A stretch of 64,000 bases of DNA from Canna indica (Eukaryota; Streptophyta; Magnoliopsida; Zingiberales; Cannaceae): positions 29,232,501 through 29,296,500 of the forward strand of contig CP136894.1 in the NCBI GenBank assembly GCA_034359265.1, read 5' to 3'. The position numbers were made by a program, and so were the translations under genes. This document shows, one piece after another, positions 1-9,899 of the stretch (positions are counted from its first letter, which is position 1; each line of letters starts with the position of its first letter). Below the pieces are notes generated by a model. It worked only from the letters and a program-made list of their open reading frames with translations, made no database searches and was not told where the DNA came from.

Positions 1-1241
1 TGCAAGGAGGTGTACGTATCGAAGAGCAGACAATCACTTTCTACAAAAAGGTCACCTCGATTACAACAAGAAATGATACTGAGGTCTCAGCAGTAGCGGC
101 GATCGATGAGCTTAGCATGACTGAAGATGAGTATCTTGAAGTCCTAAGCGCAACAACCTATGATAAGTTCAAGGAGTCCGAAAGATTTAAGATGAAGTTT
201 AAGCCCCTTTTGAAGAGACTCAAAGATCAGGGATTTATTGGAGAGGATCCCATTAAACATTGGGCCAGAAACCAGATTACCTGCAGGTTGGATATTATAA
301 ACCCCGATTTGACAATTCAAGATAAGCCACTCAAACATGTGACTCCAGCCATGAAAGAACAATTTGATCGGCACATTAAGGCACTATTAAATCTTGGAGC
401 CATCAGACCAAGTACTAGTAGGCATAGAACAATGGCCATCATAGTAAATTCAGGCACATCAATTGACCCCGTCACCAAAGAGGAGGTAAAGGGAAAGGAA
501 CGAATGGTATTCAACTACAGGACACTCAATGATAATACCTACAAGGACCAATATAGTCTACCAGGTATTAACACAATCCTTAAGAGAATAGGAAACAGCA
601 AGGTATTCTCTAAGTTTGATCTGAAGAGCGGATTCCACCAAGTTGCCATGGATCCCGAATCAATACCATGGACCGCTTTTATTGTGCCAGGAGGATTATA
701 CGAATGGCTTGTAATGCCATTCGGGTTGAAAAATGCTCCATCAGTATTTCAGCGTAAAATGGACAAATGCTTCGAAGGTACTGAAAATTTTATAGCAGTC
801 TATATTGATGATATTTTAGTATTTTCTGATAATGAAGAGGAGCATGCGGAGCATCTGAAGAAAATGCTCGAGATAAGTGAAAAATGGGGACTGATACTTT
901 CCCCCACAAAAATGAAGATTGCTACGGAAGAAATAGAATTTTTAGGTGCAGTCATTGGCAAAAACAAAATCAGACTGCAACCTCATATCATCAAGAAGAT
1001 CGTTTCATTTGATGAAGAACAGCTTAAGAGTAAAACCGGATTGAGATCCTGGTTAGGTATCCTTAACTATGCTAGGAACTATATCCCAAATATGAGAACT
1101 CTCTTGGGACCCTTATACTCCAAAACAGGGCCTCATGGTGATAAAAGTATCAAATCCTCTGATAGAGAGTTAATAGCAAAGGTAAAGGAACTTGTGCAAC
1201 ATTTGCCAGATCTGGAGCTACCCCCCCCCCCCCCCCCCCCC
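1..1241 (+). pseudogene. Endogenous pararetrovirus polymerase: protease end and reverse transcriptase (left copy)
   Basis: This is part of the polyprotein of a Caulimoviridae-type pararetrovirus, closest in style to badnavirus/tungrovirus. The reading frame is open from the window edge. It starts with the tail of the retropepsin (MQGGVRIE) and then runs through a reverse transcriptase that copies pregenomic RNA to DNA. Visible RT motifs are FSKFDLKSGFHQ, MPFGLKNAPSVFQRKMD and the catalytic YIDD at 801-812. The frame then meets a run of 21 C (1221-1241). After it, the RNase H lies in another frame, so the gene is broken here. A near-identical inverted copy at 4245-5526 has 7 C at the same point and is also out of frame. 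Movement and coat protein regions are absent, probably outside the window or never inserted. The family assignment is strong; the genus is inferred. Confidence 0.88.
1221..1241. repeat. C21 homopolymer at the RT/RNase H break
   Basis: An uninterrupted run of 21 C lies inside the viral polymerase. The inverted copy has only 7 at the matching place (4245-4251, G on this strand). The difference of 14 bases accounts for the whole length difference between the two arms and changes the relation of the RT and RNase H frames. Confidence 0.95.
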
Positions 1242-2352
1242 AAGTGCATATATCATACTAGAGACAGACGGTTGTATGGAAGGATGGGGAGGTATTTGTA
1301 AGTGGAAGAACAAGAAGAATGATAAGAGGCAATCAGAAAGAATATGTGCCTATGCGAGTGGTAAGTTCCCAGTAGTGAAGTCAACAATTGACGCAGAAAT
1401 CCATGCATGCATGGAGACTCTTAAGGCACTGAAAATTCATTACCTTGACAAGCAAGAAATTACCTTAAGAACAGACTGCCAAGCCATTATAAGCTTCCAC
1501 AACAAGTCCAGTCAAAACAAACCTTCCAGAGTCAGATGGATAAATTTCGTCGATTTTATTACGGGCACAGGGATACAAGTTCACTTTGAACACATCGACG
1601 GAAAGTTGAATGTTCTTGCCGATGCACTATCTAGGCTGACTACAAAGCTCGTTATTACTGAGGAAGTCCCTGACTTCATGATTGAAAATCTCATAACTCT
1701 TGAAGGTGCCATAGAAGAAACAAAGCAAGCACCTGTTGAGATTATTCAAGCCCTGAGTACAACTATTCACTCGATGAGTGATCTGCTAACACCACCAGTA
1801 CAAGAAGAAGCTGCGAAGACCCTCTTCTCCTGGGATGATGAAATCCAGGAAATAATTGAAGCAAATAATGAAGCTATCGGTATTGTCATGGAAGAAGGTC
1901 TCATTCGAATGTACGAGAGGCATATAGAGCCAGATCCAAATCCACCAAAGAGATGGGAAGATATCCCGTATTGGGACGAGTACGAAGATGTTGAAGGCAC
2001 ATTACTAAGAATAGCCCGATACGAGAATTATTACAGCTTGGATGGAAATTATTATTGCCTAACTCAAGAAGGCAATGACAAACTATGCCCAAATCAAGAG
2101 AATGACAAAGGAAAGACTTCGGAAGATATTCCACCCATTGAATTACTAGAAAGTTCAAACAGATATGAGCAACCAGAATGCTCTTACTCAAACGCCAGAA
2201 GATACGAGGAGGCGTTCTGGTCAAATAATATGACCAACAATACTACTGAAGAATTCCAAATGTTTGAACAACCAAAGAACGAAGAACATGAAGAACCTAT
2301 GCAGCTGGATTATGAGACCCTTCGAAAGGGCAAATATCCAGCTAGAGACTAG
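1242..2352 (+). pseudogene. Endogenous pararetrovirus RNase H and polyprotein C-terminal tail
   Basis: This is the RNase H domain that follows the RT. The expected acidic residues are visible in LETDG, DAEIHACME, LRTDCQ and VLADALSR. A C-terminal extension of about 240 residues follows; it is acidic and rich in Glu, Tyr and Asn, as in badnavirus/tungrovirus polyproteins downstream of RNase H. The frame is open to a TAG at 2350-2352. It is out of frame with the RT across the C run, hence a pseudogene. Only the part up to 1870 is duplicated in the inverted arm. The tail from 1871 onward is unique to this copy. Confidence 0.82.
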
Positions 2353-2438
2353 TCAAGATGCCGAAGGAATAGGGGAAGTGGATAACCCCTCACTAAGATC
2401 CACATTAATAAATATTTTCTTTTGTTTATTATTTCAGG

Positions 2439-2861
2439 ATGATTTTCGACGAACTGCAGAAGTTAGCTGTTACAAGTCACAGTACCTATTGGACTACCAA
2501 GAAGAACATTTCAGATGCACAGCACTGGGCCGTATTAGGAGGCGCAACCTCAACGGGGATGCATGAACTTGAAAGGCTTACGGGGAAGGTACTCTTCAAA
2601 TTCCCCAGACCAATGGAGAAGGAAAATAAGTGGACCCAGAAAATACAACGAATCCACCAAGAACAGACACTTAGGACACTCTCCGAACTGGAAAAGCTGA
2701 TAGCCATGACATTCCTACAGAAGGCAAGAATTGACCAGGCTGATTCAAAACACAAATGGGAATCTGACGCGCTAAACATTATCACACATCACATCAAAAA
2801 TCTTGATCAGTGCCACAAGATGATCAGTAGCACTAGACAAAGTATCACCTACTTTGTCTAA
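2439..2861 (+). CDS. Small viral ORF downstream of the polymerase, behind a candidate splice acceptor
   Basis: This is an uninterrupted 140-codon frame starting 86 bases after the polymerase stop. The protein is mostly helical in character, with Lys/Glu/Gln-rich stretches, no membrane segment and no family that I recognise. The ATG at 2439 directly follows a pyrimidine-rich tract ending TTATTTCAG, which looks like a plant 3' splice site. A separate ORF after the polymerase, made from a spliced RNA, is known for rice tungro bacilliform virus (its ORF4). The position and acceptor suggest similar expression here, but I claim no sequence homology. The frame is intact although the polymerase is broken. 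Alternative: a chance frame in viral 3' sequence. Confidence 0.5.
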   Translation: MIFDELQKLAVTSHSTYWTTKKNISDAQHWAVLGGATSTGMHELERLTGKVLFKFPRPMEKENKWTQKIQRIHQEQTLRTLSELEKLIAMTFLQKARIDQADSKHKWESDALNIITHHIKNLDQCHKMISSTRQSITYFV

Positions 2862-3300
2862 AGTGGCCACTCATGTACAATAATTGAAGCACTCAGCCAG
2901 AAGCCAGGATAAGATCGAATACTTCTGTCCTTGTCACCTTAGCTGTAAATGTAAGATAAGGTGTATTATTGTACGAAGGAATCTCTCTTTTGTAAAAGCG
3001 AATAATTCAGTGGTCGATGGGGCCCAATGAGCACCCGCACTCAATTATTACGCTTCTTCGTGAAGCTTCCTTCAAGTCTATATAAGTCTAGCATCCAGGA
3101 GTTGCAGAACACACTGGAGATCCCAAAAGTTCTACTTCTCTACTACTTGTAATTCTTTTCAAGAGTTTTAAGAGTTCAAGCTTTCAAGCCTTCAAGTTTA
3201 GACAAAGTTTACATCTTATTATTATCAACCTCATATTGTTCCCGCGTCTTTAACGGCCAGCGAACTTTGTGAGAAGCACGCCTTCCGCCCCGTTTCCATT
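2862..3300 (+). promoter_or_regulatory. Pararetroviral intergenic region with promoter
   Basis: This non-coding stretch lies between the last viral ORF and the primer-binding site, where Caulimoviridae carry the pregenomic RNA promoter. A TATATAAG box lies at 3079-3086, giving an expected start about 30 bases later. No AATAAA is visible between the TATA box and the primer-binding site. Transcription would run rightward through the primer site and leader and then into the inverted polymerase arm, giving antisense RNA. Confidence 0.7.
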
Positions 3301-3312
3301 TGGTATCAGAGC
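3301..3312 (+). other. Reverse-transcription primer-binding site (initiator tRNA-Met)
   Basis: TGGTATCAGAGC is complementary to the 3' end of plant initiator tRNA-Met. It is the minus-strand primer site that marks map position 1 in Caulimoviridae genomes. It lies 215 bases after the TATA box, the order expected of a pararetrovirus. It is not a tRNA gene. Confidence 0.92.
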
Positions 3313-3504
3313 TTTTACAAGGTACACAGTTCCTGAGTTCTTTCTGTGTTCTTAGTTTGATATAGTACTTTAACGCTGTTAATTAGCTTAAGATAGGCGA
3401 TAAAGAGGGATAACAGTACCCACATAAGGAGAAGATTTCCCAACATTCGTAATCTTAAGGTGATAATAGCCAACAAGTATCTATATTAAGTTTAGAACAC
3501 ATTT
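3313..3504 (+). other. Viral leader between primer site and first ORF
   Basis: About 190 bases of AT-rich leader, short compared with typical badnavirus leaders. No ORF of note. Confidence 0.45.
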
Positions 3505-3615
3505 ATGAGTGATTGGAACTTAACCCAGCTAGTTCCGTATATAAAGAAGCTCTTAAGGCTACAGAAACTCTCGGCGCACCAGCAGAGGGATTCATTAAAC
3601 CTGCATCCATCACCT
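3505..3615 (+). pseudogene. Truncated 5' end of the first viral ORF
   Basis: An ATG at 3505 begins about 37 codons (MSDWNLTQLVPYIKK at the start) at the place where the first ORF of a badnavirus-like genome is expected. The viral sequence then stops abruptly at 3615/3616, where the inverted polymerase arm begins. The assignment rests on position only, because the fragment is too short to identify by motif. Confidence 0.35.
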
Positions 3616-4244
3616 CATTATTTGCTTTAATTATTTCCTGGATTTCATCATCCCAGGAGAAGAGGGTCTTCGCAGCTTCTTCTTGTACTGGTGGTGTTAG
3701 CAGATCACTCATCGAGTGAATAGTTGTACTCAGGGCTTGAATAATCTCAACAGGTGCTTGCTTTGTTTCTTCTATGGCACCTTCAAGAGTTATGAGATTT
3801 TCAATCATGAAGTCAGGGACTTCCTCAGTAATAACGAGCTTTGTAGTCAGCCTAGATAGTGCATCGGCAAGAACATTCAACTTTCCGTCGATGTGTTCAA
3901 AGTGAACTTGTATCCCTGTGCCCGTAATAAAATCGACGAAATTTATCCATCTGACTCTGGAAGGTTTGTTTTGACTGGACTTGTTGTGGAAGCTTATAAT
4001 GGCTTGACAGTCTGTTCTTAAGGTAATTTCTTGCTTATCAAGGTAGTGAATTTTCAGTGCCTTAAGAGTCTCCATGCATGCATGGATTTCTGCGTCAATT
4101 GTTGACTTCACTACTGGGAACTTACCACTCGCATAGGCACATATTCTTTCTGATTGCCTCTTATCATTCTTCTTGTTCTTCCACTTACAAATACCTCCCC
4201 ATCCTTCCATACAACCGTCTGTCTCTAGTATGATATATGCACTT
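3616..4244 (-). pseudogene. Endogenous pararetrovirus RNase H (inverted right copy)
   Basis: This repeats the RNase H region of 1242-1870 in opposite orientation, with the same acidic-residue motifs and few substitutions (for example Glu to Lys near the breakpoint). It ends at 3616, where it joins the other viral fragment, so the C-terminal tail is missing. It is out of frame with its own RT across the G7 run at 4245-4251. Confidence 0.85.
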
Positions 4245-5526
4245 GGGGGGGTAGCTCCAGATCTGACAAATGTTGCACAAGTTCCTTTACCTTTGCTATT
4301 AACTCTCTATCAGAGGATTTGATCCTCTTATCACCATGAGGCCCTGTTTTGGAGTATAAGGGTCCCAAGAGAGTTCCCATATTTGGGATATAGTTCCTAG
4401 CATAGTTAAGGATACCTAACCAGGATCTCAATCCGGTTTTACTCTTAAGCTGTTCTTCATCAAATGAAACGATCTTCTTGATGATATGAGGTTGCAGTCT
4501 GATTTTGTTTTTGCCAATGACTGCATCTAAAAATTCTATTTCTTCCGTAGCAATCTTCATTTTTGTGGGGGAAAGTATCAGTCCCCATTTTTCACTTATC
4601 TCGAGCATTTTCTTCAGATGCTCCGCATGCTCCTCTTCATTATCAGAAAAGACTAAAATATCATCAATATAGACTGCTATAAAATTTTCAGTACCTTCGA
4701 AGCATTTGTCCATTTTACGCTGAAATACTGATGGAGCATTTTTCAACCCGAATGGCATTACAAGCCATTCGTATAATCCTCCTGGCACAATAAAAGCGGT
4801 CCATGGTATTGATTCGGGATCCATGACAACTTGGTGGAATCCGCTCTTCAGATCAAACTTAGAGAATACCTTGCTGTTTCCTATTCTCTTAAGGATTGTG
4901 TTAATACCTGGTAGACTATATTGGTCCTTGTAGGTATTATCATTGAGTGTCCTGTAGTTGAATACCATTCGTTCCTTTCCCTTTACCTCCTCTTTGGTGA
5001 CGGGGTCAATTGATGTGCCTGAATTTACTATGATGGCCATTGTTCTATGCCTACTAGTACTTGGTCTGATGGCTCCAAGATTTAATAGTGCCTTAATGTG
5101 CCGATCAAATTGTTCTTTCATGGCTGGAGTCACATGTTTGAGTGGCTTATCTTGAATTGTCAAATCGGGGTTTATAATATCCAACCTGCAGGTAATCTGG
5201 TTTCTGGCCCAATGTTTAATGGGATCCTCTCCAATAAATCCCTGATCTTTGAGTCTCTTCAAAAGGGGCTTAAACTTCATCTTAAATCTTTCGGACTCCT
5301 TGAACTTATCATAGGTTGTTGCGCTTAGGACTTCAAGATACTCATCTTCAGTCATGCTAAGCTCATCGATCGCCGCTACTGCTGAGACCTCAGTATCATT
5401 TCTTGTTGTAATCGAGGTGACCTTTTTGTAGAAAGTGATTGTCTGCTCTTCGATACGTACACCTCCTTGCATTGCCCTGATGAAATTGCATCCGACTAGC
5501 ATTTGGATGCCATCCTTCTTGCTCAT
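4245..5526 (-). pseudogene. Endogenous pararetrovirus protease end and RT (inverted right copy)
   Basis: This is the reverse-strand copy of the RT region, extending further upstream than the left copy. It begins at 5526 inside the viral aspartic protease (MLVGCNFIRAM); the catalytic Asp part of the protease is absent. It carries the same RT motifs, including YIDD. It differs from the left copy by a handful of replacements, among them Ala/Val after GFHQV, Gly/Asp in the FLxAVIGK stretch and Arg/Gly near NMxTLLG. The viral sequence gives way to host-like DNA at about 5530-5540. Confidence 0.87.
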
Positions 5527-5540
5527 GGGGAATTGTTAAT

Positions 5541-6827
5541 CTTGTTTATTATATTAGTAAAATATATTGCATTGAACTTTGTATAATATAGGCATTGGCC
5601 CTGTAGGAACCATTATGTAGAATATGGAATGGGCTAAAACTAAAAGTACGTTTTTGATTTTTGTTATTTCATGGGGTAAATACTGTCCTTGTTTAAAACA
5701 ACTAAATGCAAAGGACATAAGTGGATCTATTTCATGCATCTTTAGCTACTTGCTTGGACTTGGATTTATGACTTGGTCATATAGAAATTTGCATAGAAAT
5801 TGATGTTTTGCAATAGGAATATCATGATAAAGTGTTTGGTTGTATTGTGGTTGAACTAAGTCCTCTGTTTGCTTGTCACGTGCTAAGACTCTAACATAAT
5901 GAGTACTTAACCTAATGTCTATAATGGTAAAACACCTCTTAGTTATACATTCATCTTTATTTTCAATGTTTATTAAGCATATTTTACCTATGGGAGCCAT
6001 TTGTTGATCAAAACGGCATGTGCCTCAAGAACATATATTTTATTATTATTATTTTCTTCTCTTCTTGCTACGGATATGTTATGAAGGTGGGACTCCATAT
6101 GAAAGCTCTTACCAGCTAAGCTAGTGAAAAGAAAACTTTAGAATTGCATATTGAGAAAATATTTGACTCCTATGTTTGTCTGCAGGCATATATTTGAACT
6201 GCAGGAGGAAATTATCCAAATTCATTTTTCTTGACTTGGAGAAGCATGGAAAACTAATATGGCTAACTCTTATTTTGTGCATCCAAACATGGATCCCAAA
6301 ATATTTGTTTTCTTCAATGGATTTTGCATAGTTCAATATGAATACGTCATGTTGCTATAGTCTAATTTCTTTGACCTTTAGTCTAATTTTGTAAACTTTT
6401 ACGGTTAGTGTATTAAAAACGTACATAAGGAGGTAAGGGATGGTTGCAATACTGGAGCTCGCCATTAGTTTTTATTTATGAGACAAATCCAAGTCCAATT
6501 CTTTTCTCCTGCCATGTCTTACATGTATATTATATTTGTCATCATAATAAGTTTCATCCATCAATTTCTATTATGTTGTACTGAAGCAGTTTCTTCAGTG
6601 CAAATGAAGTAGAAAAATAACAGGACTCTTCCTCTTATGCTTATTGTTCTAAGGGTGCATTTTCTAGACATTCTTAGTATCAGAATACTACTTATTCTTC
6701 AGAACTTTCACATTATCTGCCTGGCTATACTGAGTGTTCCTGCTTATTTATCTTCTGCTCTTCTCTATGTTTGGTTGTATAATATTGGACTATGGGTTTA
6801 CTGTAGTGCCTTTTATTTTGGATGCAG
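5541..6827. other. Host intergenic or intron sequence, no gene found
   Basis: AT-rich sequence without a coding stretch I can defend. It may be the last intron of the PLAC8 gene whose exon starts at 6828, because a pyrimidine-rich acceptor ending GGATGCAG precedes that exon. I found no matching upstream exon here. Short open frames such as the reverse-strand one at 5746-6000 show no recognisable domain. Confidence 0.5.
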
Positions 6828-7049
6828 AACTCTCCTTGCGACCCTTGCATGGTCCATTGCTGCATGCATTGGTGTGCGATCTGTCAGGAGCATCGGGAAA
6901 TAAAAGGTCGGTTATCTGATAATCTTGTCATGCCAATGACTGTGGTCAACCCACCACCTATGCAAGAAATGAGCAATCTCAGTTCAGTAGTTTCTGAGAG
7001 TGGTCCCCAGCAGACCCAGCATGCTGAACTGGAGACACAAGCATTGTAG
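6828..7049 (+). CDS. PLAC8-family protein, 3'-terminal exon
   Basis: This exon encodes about 73 residues ending at TAG 7047-7049. It begins [15 protein letters not shown] after one Asn and continues [15 protein letters not shown], the second cysteine cluster and QExRE motif of the PLAC8 (DUF614, cell-number-regulator/plant cadmium-resistance) family. These are small cysteine-rich membrane proteins linked to organ size or metal transport. A 3' splice acceptor (TTTTGGATGCAG) immediately precedes it. The C-terminal tail ([15 protein letters not shown]) looks intact. Upstream exons, with the first CCxxxxCPC cluster, are not seen in the window, so the pararetrovirus may sit in the intron, or the exon is a leftover. 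Family call is from motifs; no function is shown. Confidence 0.62.
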   Translation, partial: NSPCDPCMVHCCMHWCAICQEHREIKGRLSDNLVMPMTVVNPPPMQEMSNLSSVVSESGPQQTQHAELETQAL

Positions 7050-7599
7050 TTGGATTCAAATATACGTGTTTATTTACAATGAGCAGAAGAAAGCAAGCTG
7101 AAAGATCAATCTTTTAATGTTTCTTACGGAACTTGATTATACTTAAAGGAACTTTGTTATCCTTTCTTTAGCAAAGGTTCTTTATGTTATCTTTTTTGAT
7201 GGTTTATGGAGTAATTTAGTGGTTATTTAACCATTCTGGTCAATTTTTATGAACCTCAGAACATTAAGCCGCATGCTATATATTTTTGTAATTGATTTTT
7301 GTGTGTTGACTATAGTTCTGTGGTTTTCACCCTAATCAAGGTGATGCAACACTTTCTCTCAACATAGGACACCACGATTGCTCTTAGACTTAATTTTGAC
7401 GAGGAGTTTTATCTACTGACTGCTATTTAAGTCTGCGTAGATCCACAATGTTACTGGATTCATTTGAAAATGTACTGCCTGTTCCCTGATAGCAGATTCT
7501 TTCTCCCTCGTGTATTTGTAATCTCTTAATGCATATTATTCTCCCTTCTGATACTATTAATACAAGAAATCAGAATCCGAATCTCATTCAACTTGAATA
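7050..7599 (+). other. Probable 3' UTR and downstream flank of the PLAC8 exon
   Basis: AT-rich non-coding sequence directly after the stop codon. No canonical polyadenylation signal could be assigned with confidence and no further ORF is seen. Confidence 0.4.
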
Positions 7600-7761
7600 T
7601 TGAGAAAACCACGGTTTAAAGTCGTCAACAATCATTCTTCGAGTGCAAGAGCTTCACACCATAATGCATTTACACATTTATTGAGAAAACCCCGATTAAT
7701 GCCATCAACAATCCTTTTTTGAGGTACAAGGGCTTCCCACCATAATGCATTTCCACGTTCA
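7600..7761. repeat. Diverged tandem duplication, 2 x 81 bp
   Basis: Units at 7600-7680 and 7681-7761 both begin TTGAGAAAACC and share TCAACAATC, TTCxCACCATAATGCATTT and a final ACxTTxAT, with many substitutions between them. Confidence 0.8.
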
Positions 7762-7854
7762 TCAGTAAGGATGCCATAATAGTTTTGCTCCATTGTTACC
7801 CTTCAACACAGCAGCAGCTCCTCGTTCTTTTTCTTCCGATCAGGATGCACTACA

Positions 7855-8420
7855 TGTAAAATATTTTTTATATATTATATTATTTATTGATGTTAAAATA
7901 TTTTATATGAGCTGCGATCAATTGCGGATTTTGATTTTAATAAAATCGGATTAATCTATATGATCCAATTTCGGAATATATTTGAGCTCGATGTATTATT
8001 CTGATCCATTCGATTTGAGCTCGGAACACTTTTGCTAGATTGATGTGGTTAACATGATGGTAAAACAAGTATAGACCTATAATATATGACTCATGATGGA
8101 AGGGCCCATGTGATTACTTATATAAATGAGGCTAGGTCTCCTCTACACACCATGCCACGTATTGCTCTTTACTTTGACTCTCATCCATCAAGGGGGCCCA
8201 CGTGATTACTTATATAAATGAGGCTAGGTCTCCTCTACACACCATGTCACGTATTGCTCTTTACTTTGACTCTCATCCATCAAGAGTGAGCTTAAGAGAG
8301 CTGCTGTAGAGGAAGATCAAGCACTCCATACTTTTATCAAATAAGTCATTTATGTTTTGATTATTCCGCTGTGCTTATTGCGTTCTACTATCTATGTAAT
8401 ATTTCAAATTTTTGCTTACA
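7855..8420. mobile_element. Solo LTR (566 bp) with CTACA target-site duplication
   Basis: The element starts TGTAA and ends TTACA, a perfect 5-base terminal inverted repeat of the TG...CA type. It is flanked by CTACA on both sides (7850-7854 and 8421-8425). It contains TATATAAA boxes but no ORF and no second LTR. This is the product expected when LTR-LTR recombination removes the body of a retrotransposon. The parent family is unknown. Confidence 0.85.
8102..8285. repeat. 92-bp tandem duplication of the LTR promoter
   Basis: Two nearly identical 92-base units (8102-8193 and 8194-8285) begin GGGCCCA, and each carries TTATATAAATGAGG. The second unit reads CACGTG (a G-box) where the first has CATGTG. 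The duplication therefore doubles the TATA region of the solo LTR. Confidence 0.9.
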
Positions 8421-8425
8421 CTACA

Positions 8426-9331
8426 TTCAGCTACTACCACCCTTAATTAAATCTAAATCTAAATCTTCGCCATTTGGTTAACTTATGATTAGGACTTCTA
8501 TCTAATAAAATAATTTATAACTCTAATAAAGATACCAAAATTGAGAAGGATTGAAGGAATATGAGCACTAAAGACAACCTCGTTCCTAGATTACCGAAGG
8601 CAAATAATATAAACTCACAAATGAGGCTAAAACTCCCACATGCGTCCTCAGCCAACCAACCACCAAGAGTCCAAAACTCAATGAAACTACACGGACATCT
8701 CAACTTTTGCTCAGGCTCCAAATGCCTCTAGCAAAATTACATTAGAAAAAAATTATGGTTGCTATCATTGAAAAATAAACCACAAAATTACATGAGCTTG
8801 AGTGCGAACACCTAAACCAAATCAACAAAATGTCACATAGCGACTAAGCGACCATAAAGTAGTTTTCAACCAAACAAATTTTTTTTAGGGGCAACTCGGC
8901 AACTATCAGCTTCCAAAGCTTAACCCACTTAGCAAATGCCCACTAGGATCTAGGTAACATTCCCTCAAGTTGGAATAAGTTGCTTTAGCTAAACACAATA
9001 TATTCTTAGATGGTTTCCAAACCCAAACATCATCGTCAGGATGATAGGCAAAATTAACTTCTTCTTCTTGTATTTTTTTTTTTTTTGGATGGGAGTACAC
9101 TATCGAAAATACCTTCAATCATTCAATGAAGGACACAACATATAATCGATCCTTGTTAGCATCCAATTAACTTATGCTAATGAGAGTGCGCTGGCCACAT
9201 CTATAACTTTTATTGGCATATTGAATATAGTGGGAATGACAAGTTAATTGTGCTGTAGAAGCTACCTTACAATATTAGATTCAACCAGGACATGATTCAT
9301 GCATGCATTTGTTAATCACAACATATACTGG
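8426..9331. other. Unassigned AT-rich sequence
   Basis: Apart from the possible LINE relic, I see no gene or clean repeat boundary in this stretch. Confidence 0.4.
8906..9118 (-). pseudogene. Possible LINE zf-RVT relic
   Basis: A short reverse-strand frame contains WVWKPSKN followed by a spaced Ala-Thr-Tyr, similar to the stretch before the zinc-binding zf-RVT region of plant LINEs (compare WVWSNSNDG in the LINE at 39863-40912). No flanking LINE domains are intact, and the call rests on one motif. Confidence 0.22.
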
Positions 9332-9353
9332 ATATATATATATATATATATAT
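9332..9353. repeat. AT dinucleotide microsatellite
   Basis: An uninterrupted AT run of about 11 units. Confidence 0.95.
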
Positions 9354-9899
9354 GTAAAAGGGCCTTGATGCAATTTTAAAAATTGCAAGAGTTTATTTGC
9401 AAAAACCCCTTCTCCACCGCCTTACTTGGCCATCAGAACCAACTCTTATATGAGTCAGCTCCGTCACGTGTGGAACAAGGGAGGTTGAGAGTGAGAGCGT
9501 GAATGAGACGAGGACTTACCCGACATTCGTTGTCGTCAATGCCGGAGCTAGTGGGAATGACACATTAGGGGGGAGGGATTGAATAGTGTGTACCTATGGA
9601 TTATGCCTAAATTTAATGCCCTAGGGTTTCCTTATATACACTTCGGGCCCTTGCCCGTATCCGGCCCTAATTCGGGCTACAGGGTCAACAAATTAATGCT
9701 GTCCTTCCAAAATTATTCACACCTAATAATTCTAGGTTTCCAAAAATGCTTATTAGAAATCCTAAAAGTTGTGTCATATCCTAGCTAAGTTTCCATATAT
9801 GCTGAGCATCTTGCAACGTCCTACATGTTATCTAACATTATACGCTACATTGGGTGAGGAATTCTATGTACCGACCTTGGAATTCCACCCACGAACATT
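9354..9899. other. Unassigned, with a scrap of SIRE-like LTR
   Basis: A short piece around 9560-9590 (AGGGGGGAGGG...GAATAGTGTG) resembles the U5 end of the SIRE-like LTRs elsewhere in the window. The rest has no recognised feature. Confidence 0.35.

Larger units (their letters stand above)
1..5471. repeat. Inverted repeat: arms 1-1870 and 3616-5471
   Basis: Position 1 pairs with 5471 and 1870 with 3616. The arms are 1870 and 1856 bases; the 14-base difference equals the C21 versus C7 difference, so I see no other net length change. The 1745-base spacer holds the unique polymerase tail, the small ORF, promoter, primer site and leader. Tail-to-tail viral fragments of this kind are typical of integrated rather than episomal pararetrovirus DNA. 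Confidence 0.92.

Noticed and set aside
2264..2566. A 100-codon frame overlapping the polymerase end and the small viral ORF
   Set aside because: It straddles the polymerase stop and the candidate splice site, has no recognisable domain, and overlaps two better-supported frames.
3301..3312. TGGTATCAGAG words as tRNA gene fragments
   Set aside because: They are primer-binding sites next to LTR or viral promoter sequence at 3301, 15448, 28701 and 52171; no cloverleaf surrounds them.
6637..6919. Hydrophobic frames before the PLAC8 exon as a membrane protein
   Set aside because: They run through the splice acceptor into the wrong frame of the exon; AT-rich intron sequence easily gives Leu/Ile/Phe-rich frames.
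9550..9610. A further SIRE-like LTR insertion
   Set aside because: Only about 40 bases resemble the LTR end and no boundaries or TSD can be found, so I mention it only as a scrap.
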